NCBI GenBank assembly: GCA_900110395.1
Contig: FODP01000011.1
Coordinates: 124,001-188,000, forward strand
Length of the DNA: 64,000 nt
Reading direction: 5' to 3'
Source of the DNA: Rhodospirillales bacterium URHD0017
GTDB lineage: Bacteria; Pseudomonadota; Alphaproteobacteria; Reyranellales; Reyranellaceae
The notes under the pieces are model-generated. The model saw only the letters and a list, made by a program, of their open reading frames with translations, ran no database searches and was not told the origin of the DNA. Position numbers and translations under genes: made by a program. Every line of letters begins with the position of its first letter. Positions within the stretch are counted from its first letter, which is position 1. Positions 1-6,932 of this stretch are shown here, piece after piece.

Positions 1-1
1 C

Positions 2-994
2 AAGGACGTCGACTTCACCGATGCCACCGGCACGCGGCTCGGCGCCCGCTACCGGCCGCTCGAGTCGGTCGGCGTCTATGTGCCGGGTGGCCTCGCCGCC
101 TATCCGTCCTCGGTGCTGATGAACATCGTGCCGGCCAAGGTGGCGGGCGTGGCCCGCATCGTCATGGTCGTGCCGACGCCGGGCGGCGTGCTCAATCCGC
201 TGGTGATGCTGGCGGCCGAGATCGCCGGCGCCGACGAGGTCTGGCGCATCGGCGGTGCCCAGGCCGTGGCCGCGCTGGCCTACGGCACGCAATCGATCGT
301 GCCGGTCGACAAGGTCACCGGTCCGGGCAACGCCTATGTCGCGGCCGCCAAGCGGCGCGTGTTCGGCCAGGTCGGCATCGACCTCATCGCTGGCCCATCG
401 GAGATCCTGGTTGTCGCCGACAGGCAGAACGATCCCGCCTGGATCGCTGCCGATCTTCTGTCCCAGGCCGAGCACGATGCCTCTTCGCAGTCGATCCTGA
501 TCACCGACGATGCCGCCTTCGCCGATCGCGTGGCCGCGGCCGTCGAGACCGAGCTTTCCGGCATGGCGCGCGCCGACATCGCGGGTGCGAGCTGGCGCGA
601 CAATGGCTGCATCATCCTTGTGCCCGACCTTTTGGCGTCGGCGCCGATCGCCGATCGCATCGCCGCCGAGCATGTCGAGCTCGCGATGGAAGCGGCCCCT
701 GCCGAGGCGCTGGCCGGCCGTATCCGGCACGCCGGCGCGATCTTCATCGGCCGCCACACGCCCGAGGCGATCGGCGACTATGTCGCCGGCACCAACCACG
801 TGCTGCCGACCTCGCGCGCGGCGCGCTTCTCGGGCGGGCTCGGGGTCAGCGACTTCCTCAAGCGCACCTCGCTGGTCGCCTGCACGCCCGCGGCGCTGGC
901 CGAGCTGGGGCCGGCGGCACTGGCGCTCGCCGAGGCCGAAGGGTTGGGAGCGCACGGCCGGTCGGTGTCGATCCGGCTCAATCGCCGCGGCTGA
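2..994 (+). CDS. hisD: Histidinol dehydrogenase (5' end outside window)
   Basis: This enzyme catalyses the last two steps of histidine synthesis, NAD-dependent oxidation of L-histidinol to histidine, in the cytoplasm. The reading frame is open from base 2, so the N-terminal part (roughly the first 100 residues of a protein of about 430) lies outside the window. Family motifs are plain: GPGNAYVAAAKR, AGPSEILVVAD, AEHDASSQS (with the zinc-binding Gln/His region), AEHVELAME and the C-terminal GTNHVLPTSRAARFSGGLGV. It ends five bases before the UPF0262 gene and heads the conserved alphaproteobacterial series UPF0262, phosphatase, infA, maf, RNase. Identification is secure. Confidence 0.97.
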   Translation, partial: KDVDFTDATGTRLGARYRPLESVGVYVPGGLAAYPSSVLMNIVPAKVAGVARIVMVVPTPGGVLNPLVMLAAEIAGADEVWRIGGAQAVAALAYGTQSIVPVDKVTGPGNAYVAAAKRRVFGQVGIDLIAGPSEILVVADRQNDPAWIAADLLSQAEHDASSQSILITDDAAFADRVAAAVETELSGMARADIAGASWRDNGCIILVPDLLASAPIADRIAAEHVELAMEAAPAEALAGRIRHAGAIFIGRHTPEAIGDYVAGTNHVLPTSRAARFSGGLGVSDFLKRTSLVACTPAALAELGPAALALAEAEGLGAHGRSVSIRLNRRG

Positions 995-999
995 AACCG

Positions 1000-1476
1000 G
1001 TGCCCGACAAAGCGCGCCGCATCATCGACATCGCGCTCGACGAAGAGTCGGTGGCGCGCCGTTCGCCGGAAGTCGAGCACGAGCGGGCGGTGGCGCTGTT
1101 CGATCTCATCGAGGAGAACGACTTCGTGCTGGTCGGCGGCACGCCCGGTCCATATCGCCTGCACATCGGCATCTTCGAGCAGCGTCTGGTGTTCGACGTG
1201 CGCGATGCCGACGACAACAAGCTGCGCGACATCGTGTTGTCGCTGACGCCCTTCCGCAAGGTGGTGAAGGACTACTTCCTGATCTGCGAGAGCTACTACG
1301 TCGCCATCAAGAAGCTCAGCCCCTCGCAGATCGAGGCGCTCGACATGGGCCGGCGTGGCCTGCACAACGAGGGCTCCGAGCTTTTGCGCGAGCGACTCGA
1401 CGGCAAGATCGAGGTCGATCTCGACACGGCGCGCCGGCTGTTCACCCTGATCTGCGCTCTGCACATCAAGCTATGA
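1000..1476 (+). CDS. UPF0262 family protein
   Basis: This is a 158-residue soluble protein with no signal peptide or membrane segment. It matches the UPF0262 family, which has no known biochemical function and is nearly always found beside hisD and a low-molecular-weight phosphatase in Alphaproteobacteria. Recognisable stretches are IDIALDEESVARRSPEVEHER near the N-terminus and LTPFRKVVKDYFLICESYY in the middle. The start is GTG, five bases after the hisD stop. Its stop overlaps the next start (ATGA), so the two are probably translationally coupled. The family call rests on sequence pattern and synteny; the function remains unknown. Confidence 0.9.
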   Translation: MPDKARRIIDIALDEESVARRSPEVEHERAVALFDLIEENDFVLVGGTPGPYRLHIGIFEQRLVFDVRDADDNKLRDIVLSLTPFRKVVKDYFLICESYYVAIKKLSPSQIEALDMGRRGLHNEGSELLRERLDGKIEVDLDTARRLFTLICALHIKL

Positions 1477-1919
1477 TGAACGGCCTTCCCGCCAGCGTGC
1501 TGTTCGCCTGCAGCGAGAATTCCGTGCGCTCGCCCATGGCCGAGGCGCTGGCCAAGCGACTCTACGGCCAGGCGTCGTACATCGATTCGGTCGGCGTGCG
1601 GGCAAGCAACGTCGACGGCTTCGTCGCGGCCGCCCTCGACGAGGTCGGCATCGACGTCCATCGCCATCACGCCAAGACGTTCGACGACGTCGATCCCAGT
1701 TCCTTCGACCTGATCGTGACGCTGTCGCCCGAGGCCCATCACCAGGCGCTGGAAGTCACGCGCGGCACGGCAGCTGAGGTCGAGTACTGGCCGGTGCCCG
1801 ACCCCAGCGCCGTCGAGGGCTCACGCGAGATGCGGCTCGATGCCTATCGTCGCATGCGCGACCAGCTGATGGCGCGCCTGAAGATGCGCTTTGGCGCGCC
1901 TTCAGGGCCGTCCGTCTAG
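1473..1919 (+). CDS. Low-molecular-weight protein-tyrosine phosphatase
   Basis: This is a 148-residue cytoplasmic phosphatase of the LMW-PTP/arsenate-reductase fold. The phosphate-binding loop CX5R is present at the N-terminus as C13-SENSV-R19, followed by SPMAEAL as is typical. The general-acid Asp lies in the WPVPDPSA segment near residue 110. The start ATG overlaps the stop of the UPF0262 gene; a second ATG follows immediately and could also serve. The conserved position between hisD and infA supports orthology with the alphaproteobacterial housekeeping member rather than an arsenic-resistance gene. Its physiological substrate is not known. Confidence 0.9.
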   Translation: MMNGLPASVLFACSENSVRSPMAEALAKRLYGQASYIDSVGVRASNVDGFVAAALDEVGIDVHRHHAKTFDDVDPSSFDLIVTLSPEAHHQALEVTRGTAAEVEYWPVPDPSAVEGSREMRLDAYRRMRDQLMARLKMRFGAPSGPSV

Positions 1920-1923
1920 AACG

Positions 1924-2274
1924 TTACTGGTGAGCGGACTCGGTGATGTGGCCGGTCAGGTCGAGCGCAACCTCGACATCGGCCTGGCCCTTGTAGGCCA
2001 GCGCGTGCCAGGTGCCGGCATTGTCGCGCATCAGGCTGTTGACGCCGGTGTAGCCGGCCGCCCGGATGTGGTCCTTCACGTAGGCTTCCTCGGCGGTGCC
2101 GTTCTGCGGCGCGGTCGTGCCCTTGGGGTCGCGCGCAAGCGGCGGCATGGCGTTGTAGTTCTGAGTGGCGGTCGATACGCCGGTACCGGCGAGTGGAACG
2201 GACTGCGCCTGAGCGGCGGATGCAGAAGCGATGCAGAGGCCAAGCAGGCTGAGCGTGATATGCGTACGATTCAC
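1924..2274 (-). CDS. Small exported protein, PepSY-like
   Basis: This is a 116-residue protein with a clear Sec signal peptide: MNRT, a hydrophobic stretch, then cleavage after AAQAQ around residue 24. The mature part is about 90 residues. Its C-terminal half (AAGYTGVNSLMRDNAGTWHALAYKG followed by VEVALDLTGHI) resembles the alpha-beta PepSY-type fold seen in small periplasmic proteins, with a Gly-Tyr helix and a Trp/Ala-rich strand. The start is GTG at 2274 with GAGGAG upstream. It is convergent with the phosphatase gene, only four bases away. No function can be assigned beyond an exported, possibly inhibitory or binding, role. Confidence 0.7.
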   Translation of the reverse strand: MNRTHITLSLLGLCIASASAAQAQSVPLAGTGVSTATQNYNAMPPLARDPKGTTAPQNGTAEEAYVKDHIRAAGYTGVNSLMRDNAGTWHALAYKGQADVEVALDLTGHITESAHQ

Positions 2275-2281
2275 TGGACTA

Positions 2282-2306
2282 CTCCTCGGTTACAAAGCGC
2301 GAGGAG
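2282..2306 (-). promoter_or_regulatory. Hairpin covering the ribosome binding site of the PepSY-like gene
   Basis: A seven-base inverted repeat (CTCCTCG at 2282-2288, CGAGGAG at 2300-2306) lies just before the GTG start at 2274. On the - strand the arm nearest the gene carries the GAGGAG ribosome binding site. Folding would therefore hide it. This may be chance or a simple translational control. Confidence 0.25.
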
Positions 2307-2403
2307 CTTTCGTCCGGATTGTGATTGAAATGTGCCGGGCACGCGTCGCTGCGCGCATGGCAGAGTCCATGCGTGCAGCGCTCAGCGTAAGTACGACGTA
2401 AGT

Positions 2404-2949
2404 TTAGTTGGTGCCGTGATACCACGCGCCACGATGAGACGTGCGGCGCGCCATCGGCAGGTTGATGATGTCCATGAAGACGGACGCGGCACCATCGCCA
2501 CCCGCGAGATCGCCTTCCAGCACGTCGACGTCGAAGGTGAGCTTGTCGCCCTCGAGCTTGGGCGCCCTCAGCACGACGACGGCATCGACCACCGCGGCCT
2601 TGGCCTTCATCAGCACCGACACCGTGGCGTTGGGCGGCGTCTTGGCGAAACTGTCGTTGCCGCTCCACTCTTCGAGGAGGTGCGCGGTGAGCGCATGACC
2701 TGCCGAACGCACTGGCCGGTCGGCGAAGATGATGGCGTTGGGCGACACGCCCTCGAGCACGAGCTTGCCGCCGCCGAGCTTGGCGCCCTTGGCGTTGAGC
2801 ACAATCATCGACGGCACGACGCGCGGCTGCTGCGGCTGGCCGATGACCTTGGGTGCGCCCGGAGGGGCAGTCTGCGCAACAGCCGGCAGCGAGGCTGCGA
2901 TCGGCAGGGCAACTGCGGCGATGATTGCCAGGAAACGGATGCGGTTCAT
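2404..2949 (-). CDS. Exported protein of unknown family, paralogue A
   Basis: This is a 181-residue protein with a Sec signal peptide (MNRIRFLAIIAAVALPIAASLPAVAQ, cleavage near residue 26). The mature part begins with a proline-rich linker and contains a repeated pattern: MIVLNAKGAKLGGGKLVLEGVSP and later VVVLRAPKLEGDKLTFDVDVLEG, so the fold looks internally duplicated. It is a clear paralogue of the next gene upstream (2958-3725), sharing SFAK-PPNATVSV and the VLEGDL-ASVF-D-I segments. The two lie in tandem on the - strand eight bases apart, probably one transcript. I do not recognise the family. A beta-rich periplasmic protein is plausible. Confidence 0.7.
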   Translation of the reverse strand: MNRIRFLAIIAAVALPIAASLPAVAQTAPPGAPKVIGQPQQPRVVPSMIVLNAKGAKLGGGKLVLEGVSPNAIIFADRPVRSAGHALTAHLLEEWSGNDSFAKTPPNATVSVLMKAKAAVVDAVVVLRAPKLEGDKLTFDVDVLEGDLAGGDGAASVFMDIINLPMARRTSHRGAWYHGTN

Positions 2950-2957
2950 GGCGGGCC

Positions 2958-3725
2958 TCAGTAGCACGGCAGCAGCGGGGGCCGGCCGCAGGTCGGCTGG
3001 TTGTAGCGCTGCTGATAGCGCGGATCGACGTCGGGCGGCGGCGGTGCGCCGACGGCGGTGCCGTAGTCGCGCGGCGGCGGCACGTAGGGATGGGTGGGCG
3101 AGGGGTTCGACCAGCCGCTGAACGTCGAGGTGCCGTGCGGGTCGCCGATGTTGGGCGTCTCGCCGCCGGTGGTCTGGCTGGTGCCGTAGTAGGTGAAGCC
3201 GTTGGAGCCCATGCCGAACCAGATCGTGTCGATGAACACCGAGGCAGGCCCGTCGGCCTTGCCCAGGTTGCCTTCCAGCACCTGGACGTCGAAGGTGAGC
3301 TTCTCGCCGTCGAGCTTGGCCGCCTTCAGCACGACCACCACGTCGGCGACCGACGAACCGTCCTTGCTGAACACCGAGGCCGTGGCGTTGGGCGGGTCCT
3401 TGGCGAAGCTGCCGGTGCGCCAGATTTCGACCATCTCCGGCGTCGCCATGTGGCCGACCGTGCGGACGGGCCGGCTGGTGAACAAGGTCGCGGTCGGCTG
3501 CACGCCGTCGAGGATCAGCTTGTCGCCTTCCAACTTGCCGCCCTTGGCGTTGAGCACGATCAGCGCCGTCGAGTATCGCCTGTTGGTCGGCACGCCGATC
3601 GTCTTGGGTGCCGCCGCTGCAGCCGTCGGCGCTGCCGGAGCGGGCGTCGGCATCTGGGCAAGAACGGATCCGGAGGCCAGGATCAGGGCGGCAGCGAGAA
3701 GGCTGCACGTCTGCTGTGCGTTCAT
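2958..3725 (-). CDS. Exported protein of unknown family, paralogue B with proline-rich tail
   Basis: This is a 255-residue protein with a Sec signal peptide (cleavage after VLAQ near residue 24) and an Ala/Pro linker. It has the same duplicated core as its neighbour: LIVLNAKGGKLEGDKLILDGV and VVVLKAAKLDGEKLTFDVQVLEG. About 80 extra residues at the C-terminus are rich in Gly, Pro, Tyr and Thr, including YVPPPRDYG and VGAPPPPDVDPRYQQ, and end with two cysteines (CGRPPLLPCY). The ATG start at 3725 has an AAGGA upstream. It heads a two-gene unit. The function is unknown; the Pro/Tyr-rich tail suggests a surface or envelope-contacting protein. Confidence 0.7.
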   Translation of the reverse strand: MNAQQTCSLLAAALILASGSVLAQMPTPAPAAPTAAAAAPKTIGVPTNRRYSTALIVLNAKGGKLEGDKLILDGVQPTATLFTSRPVRTVGHMATPEMVEIWRTGSFAKDPPNATASVFSKDGSSVADVVVVLKAAKLDGEKLTFDVQVLEGNLGKADGPASVFIDTIWFGMGSNGFTYYGTSQTTGGETPNIGDPHGTSTFSGWSNPSPTHPYVPPPRDYGTAVGAPPPPDVDPRYQQRYNQPTCGRPPLLPCY

Positions 3726-3830
3726 TGAGACTGGTCCTTCCTTCCCCGGGCGTCCGCAGCCGCGCCTTGTATAAGGGAGGCCGGGCTCGCTGAGAAGGGC
3801 GGACGCAGTTAAAGCAATCCCCCGGTCGAG

Positions 3831-3859
3831 TTGACTAAACCCCTCCCGCAGCCCATTTT
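3831..3859 (+). promoter_or_regulatory. Possible promoter for infA
   Basis: A good -35 hexamer (TTGACT, 3831-3836) is followed after 17 bases by CATTTT (3854-3859), a poor -10 element. It sits 40 bases before the infA start in the 173-base gap between divergent genes. This is a weak call from pattern alone. Confidence 0.3.
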
Positions 3860-3898
3860 CCGGCCGCTTTAATCCTCAATGCTCCAACCGGAGGCCGG

Positions 3899-4117
3899 AT
3901 GGCCAAAGAAGACCTCATCGAATTCACCGGAGTGGTGGCCGAGCTGCTGCCCAATGCGATGTTCCGGGTGAAGCTCGACAACGATCACACGATCCTCGCC
4001 CATACCTCGGGCAAGATGCGCAAGAATCGCATCCGCGTGCTGGCAGGCGACCGCGTCACCGTCGAGATGACGCCCTATGACCTGTCCAAGGGCCGCATCA
4101 CCTTCCGTTTCAAGTAG
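3899..4117 (+). CDS. infA: Translation initiation factor IF-1
   Basis: This is a 72-residue protein covering the whole IF-1 S1-type OB fold. IF-1 binds the A site of the 30S subunit and helps IF-2 and IF-3 during initiation. Diagnostic segments are MAKEDLIEFTGVV, ELLPNAMFRVKLDN, LAHTSGKMRKNRIRVLAGDRV and the C-terminal YDLSKGRITFRFK. The ATG is preceded by GGAGG at the right spacing. It stands at the conserved place before maf. Length and sequence are normal for Alphaproteobacteria. Confidence 0.98.
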   Translation: MAKEDLIEFTGVVAELLPNAMFRVKLDNDHTILAHTSGKMRKNRIRVLAGDRVTVEMTPYDLSKGRITFRFK

Positions 4118-4120
4118 GCG

Positions 4121-4699
4121 TTGAGCGCCCAGCCGATCCCGCCGCTGGTCCTCGCTTCCGCCTCGCCGCGTCGGCTCGACCTGCTGCGCCAGGTGGGAAT
4201 CGAGCCTGCCAAGATCGATCCCGCCCATATCGACGAGACGCCCGGACCGCGAGAGCTGCCGCGCGCCTACGCGTTGCGCATGGCCAAGGCCAAGCTCGCC
4301 GCCGTGGCCGGCCGTCATCCGGGCGCGGTCGTGCTGGCGGCCGACAGCGTCGTGGTCTGCGGCCGGCGCATCCTGGCCAAGGCGGAGACCGAGGCCGAAG
4401 CGCGCGCCTGCCTCGACCTGCTGTCGGGCCGCCGCCATCGCGTGCTGGGCGGCGTCGCCGTCGGCGCGCCAACTGGAGCGGTGAGGGCGCGGCTGGTCGA
4501 GACGGTGGTCCGCTTCAAGCGGCTCCAGCCTTCCGAGATCGACGACTACATCCAAAGCGACGAATGGCGCGGCAAGGCCGGCGGCTATGCCATCCAGGGC
4601 CGCGCCGCTCGCTTCGTCAGCTTCATCTCCGGCTCCTACAGCAACGTCGTCGGCCTGCCGCTCTACGAGACGATGGGCCTCCTGAAGGCCGTCGCATGA
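4121..4699 (+). CDS. maf: Maf-type nucleoside triphosphate pyrophosphatase
   Basis: This is a 192-residue cytoplasmic enzyme that hydrolyses non-canonical or excess nucleoside triphosphates (dTTP/UTP type by closest pattern) to monophosphates. Family motifs include LASASPRRLDLLRQVG at the N-terminus, AADSVV, and EWRGKAGGYAIQGRAARFV with ISGSYSNVVGLPLYE near the C-terminus. The likely start is a TTG three bases after the infA stop, since no ATG precedes the conserved N-terminal motif. It overlaps the next gene by four bases (ATGA). The order infA-maf-RNase is the standard alphaproteobacterial one. Confidence 0.95.
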   Translation: MSAQPIPPLVLASASPRRLDLLRQVGIEPAKIDPAHIDETPGPRELPRAYALRMAKAKLAAVAGRHPGAVVLAADSVVVCGRRILAKAETEAEARACLDLLSGRRHRVLGGVAVGAPTGAVRARLVETVVRFKRLQPSEIDDYIQSDEWRGKAGGYAIQGRAARFVSFISGSYSNVVGLPLYETMGLLKAVA

Positions 4700-5880
4700 G
4701 CCGCATCGACCGCCTGATCTGCCACGTCATGCCCAACGCCTTCCTGATGGCGCTGGTCGCCGGCGGCCGCCTAGTCGAGCTGCAGATCGTGCGCCGCGAT
4801 CAGCCGACGCGCGTCGAGAGCGTGTTCCTGGGCCGGCTCGAGCGGGTGATGCCCGAGCTCGACGCCGCCTTCGTCGACATCGGCATTGGCCGGTCGGGGT
4901 TCCTGCGCGTCGAGGATCGCGCCGGCGTCGACGACTGGCCGCCGCCGGGCGCACCGCTCCTGGTGCAGGTGCGCAATGACGGCGAGGGCGAGAAGGGGCC
5001 GCGGGTATCGATGAACGTCGCCGTCACCGGCCGCTACCTCGTCTATCACCCGGTCGGCTCGGGCGTCAGCTTTTCGCGCCGCATCGAAGGCGAAAGCGAG
5101 CGCGATCGCCTGCGCGGCCATGTCGAGGAGTTGTTGGAAGGGGGCATCGTGCTGCGCACGGCAGCCGCCGGTGCGGGCCCTGAGGTTCTGCGCGCCGATG
5201 CCGTCCAGATCATGGAGCGCTGGGAGGCGATCCGCAGCCAAGCGTTCTCTGCCCAGCCGCCGGCCGACCTGTCGGCGCGCATTGCGGGCGAGCGCGATCC
5301 GATCGCCCGTGCGCTGCGCGATCACGGCGCCTCGCTGGAGGAAGTGATCCTCGACGAGCGCGGCATGGCGCGCGCCCTGCAGGACGAGATGGATCGCCTG
5401 GGCGAGAAGATCCGCGTGCGCTGGCACAACGGGCCGATGCCTGCCTTCGACATCGACGACGTCGAAGGCCAGATCGACACCGCGCTCGCCCCGCGCATCG
5501 TGCTGGAGAGCGGCGTTGAAGTGCTGTTCGAGCCGGGCGAGACCCTGACCGCCGTTGACGTCGACAGCGGCAGTGCCGGCGGCCGCCAGGGCCGCGCGCC
5601 GCGCCGGCCGGTCGAGGTCAATCTGGAAGCGGCACCGGCGATCGCCCAGCAGCTCCGCCTGCGCAACATCGCGGGCGCCGTCGTGATCGACTTCGTCACC
5701 ATGCGCAGCACCTACGACCGCGACAAGGTGCAGGCGGCGCTTGCCGAAGCGCTCGCCGGGGATCCGGTGCCGACCCAGCTCTACGGCTTCACCCGGCTTG
5801 GCCACTTCGAGTTGACGCGCGCCCGGCGCGGCGCGACGCTGGCCGCCCAGCTCGAAGCGCTGGAGAGGCCGGGGGACTGA
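4696..5880 (+). CDS. Short ribonuclease E/G family protein
   Basis: This is a 394-residue endoribonuclease of the RNase E/G family, shorter than E. coli RNase G (about 490). The N-terminal S1-like region is present (LERVMPELDAAFVDIGIGRSGFL). The two metal-binding catalytic aspartates are kept: TLTAVDVDSG (D288) and VVIDFVTM (D332). The CPxCxGxG zinc-link and the following small dimerisation domain are missing; the protein stops soon after GFTRLGHFELTRARRG. This short form occurs beside maf in Alphaproteobacteria in addition to full-length RNase E. It is translationally coupled to maf. Activity is likely, but the oligomeric state should differ from RNase E. Confidence 0.88.
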   Translation: MSRIDRLICHVMPNAFLMALVAGGRLVELQIVRRDQPTRVESVFLGRLERVMPELDAAFVDIGIGRSGFLRVEDRAGVDDWPPPGAPLLVQVRNDGEGEKGPRVSMNVAVTGRYLVYHPVGSGVSFSRRIEGESERDRLRGHVEELLEGGIVLRTAAAGAGPEVLRADAVQIMERWEAIRSQAFSAQPPADLSARIAGERDPIARALRDHGASLEEVILDERGMARALQDEMDRLGEKIRVRWHNGPMPAFDIDDVEGQIDTALAPRIVLESGVEVLFEPGETLTAVDVDSGSAGGRQGRAPRRPVEVNLEAAPAIAQQLRLRNIAGAVVIDFVTMRSTYDRDKVQAALAEALAGDPVPTQLYGFTRLGHFELTRARRGATLAAQLEALERPGD

Positions 5881-5882
5881 GC

Positions 5883-6887
5883 GTGGCCGTCGATATCGGC
5901 AAGTACGCCGAAGGCTACCTCCAGGAGTGGGACCAGCGCGCCACGGTGCGCGCCCGGCAACGCTATCGGCTCACCGCCGATGCGGTGTCGAAGGAATTGT
6001 ATCCCGCCCTCCTGATGCCGATCCTGAAACACCCGGAAATCGTCGCGCTGGGTGAGGAGGCGCGTCGTCGGATCGCCGTCCAGACCGCTTGCGCCGCGCA
6101 GGAGGCGATCGCCGGCATCGAGGCCGACGTCGTGGCCGAGCTGTGCAGCCGGCTGGCGCGCGAGGGCGCCGGTGTGCCCTTGCCGGGCGCGGCACGCCAG
6201 GTCGCGCTGACCATCGGTACCGATGAGCTCTATCACGCCTATGTCGCGCGCGAGTTCGTCGCCGACATCGAGCGTCTCAGCGGCATTCCGGCGGTGGCGG
6301 CCGACGACGCACGGCCGCCCCTGTATGCCGCCGTGGCCTTCATCCATGCCGCGGCCCCCGACGGGCTGCAGCGCAGCGCGGAGACAATGGCGCTCTGCAT
6401 TGCCGAGCATTTCGTGACCGAGGAGCTGTTCGGCGTTTCGAAGGACACGGTGTCGGACAGCCCTTTTCATTTCATCTTGCGCGAGCACCTGGTCGACGAG
6501 GGCCGCCATCAGGTCTTCTTCCGCCATCTCATGCGCCATCTCTGGGAAGCAAGCGGAGAGGACGCGCGGACTGCCTTGGGCCAGGTGCTCCCCGGGTTTC
6601 TCGACGCTTTCCTCAATCCCGGCTTCCAGCGGCACCTCGACCTGCGCATCCTCGAGGGCATTGGTTTCACAGGCGATGACAGCACCCGCATCGCCACGGA
6701 GGCGGTGACGTTGGCGTACGGTCCGCCTTCCGATTGCGCCAAGGGCATGCGGCCGCCGGCACGGCACCCTCTCAGATTGTTGAAGGAAGCGGGCATCCTC
6801 GATCATCAACCGACTCGGGAGCGCCTGATCGAAGGCGGCTGGCTGGTTGACCAAGTAAAGAGCCCCATTCATCGAGGCATCGATTGA
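5883..6887 (+). CDS. AurF-like non-haem di-iron oxygenase (RiPP tailoring candidate)
   Basis: This is a 334-residue soluble protein of the helical di-iron oxygenase type. All seven iron ligands known for p-aminobenzoate N-oxygenase AurF can be placed at the same relative spacing: E80, E115 and H118 (TDELYHAY), E175 (AEHFVTE), H202, E206 and H209 (EHLVDEGRHQ). It starts with GTG two bases after the RNase stop and begins a + strand set with the exporter and SPFH genes. AurF relatives hydroxylate amines or carbon positions on tailored metabolites. Here the likely substrate is the modified peptide encoded nearby, but that is inference. A general ferritin-like oxygenase outside the RiPP pathway is the alternative. 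Confidence 0.8.
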   Translation: MAVDIGKYAEGYLQEWDQRATVRARQRYRLTADAVSKELYPALLMPILKHPEIVALGEEARRRIAVQTACAAQEAIAGIEADVVAELCSRLAREGAGVPLPGAARQVALTIGTDELYHAYVAREFVADIERLSGIPAVAADDARPPLYAAVAFIHAAAPDGLQRSAETMALCIAEHFVTEELFGVSKDTVSDSPFHFILREHLVDEGRHQVFFRHLMRHLWEASGEDARTALGQVLPGFLDAFLNPGFQRHLDLRILEGIGFTGDDSTRIATEAVTLAYGPPSDCAKGMRPPARHPLRLLKEAGILDHQPTRERLIEGGWLVDQVKSPIHRGID

Positions 6888-6932
6888 CAAGCGGTCCGCC
6901 GGGCCAATGATGGGCGCCCGGGGCAGGTCATA

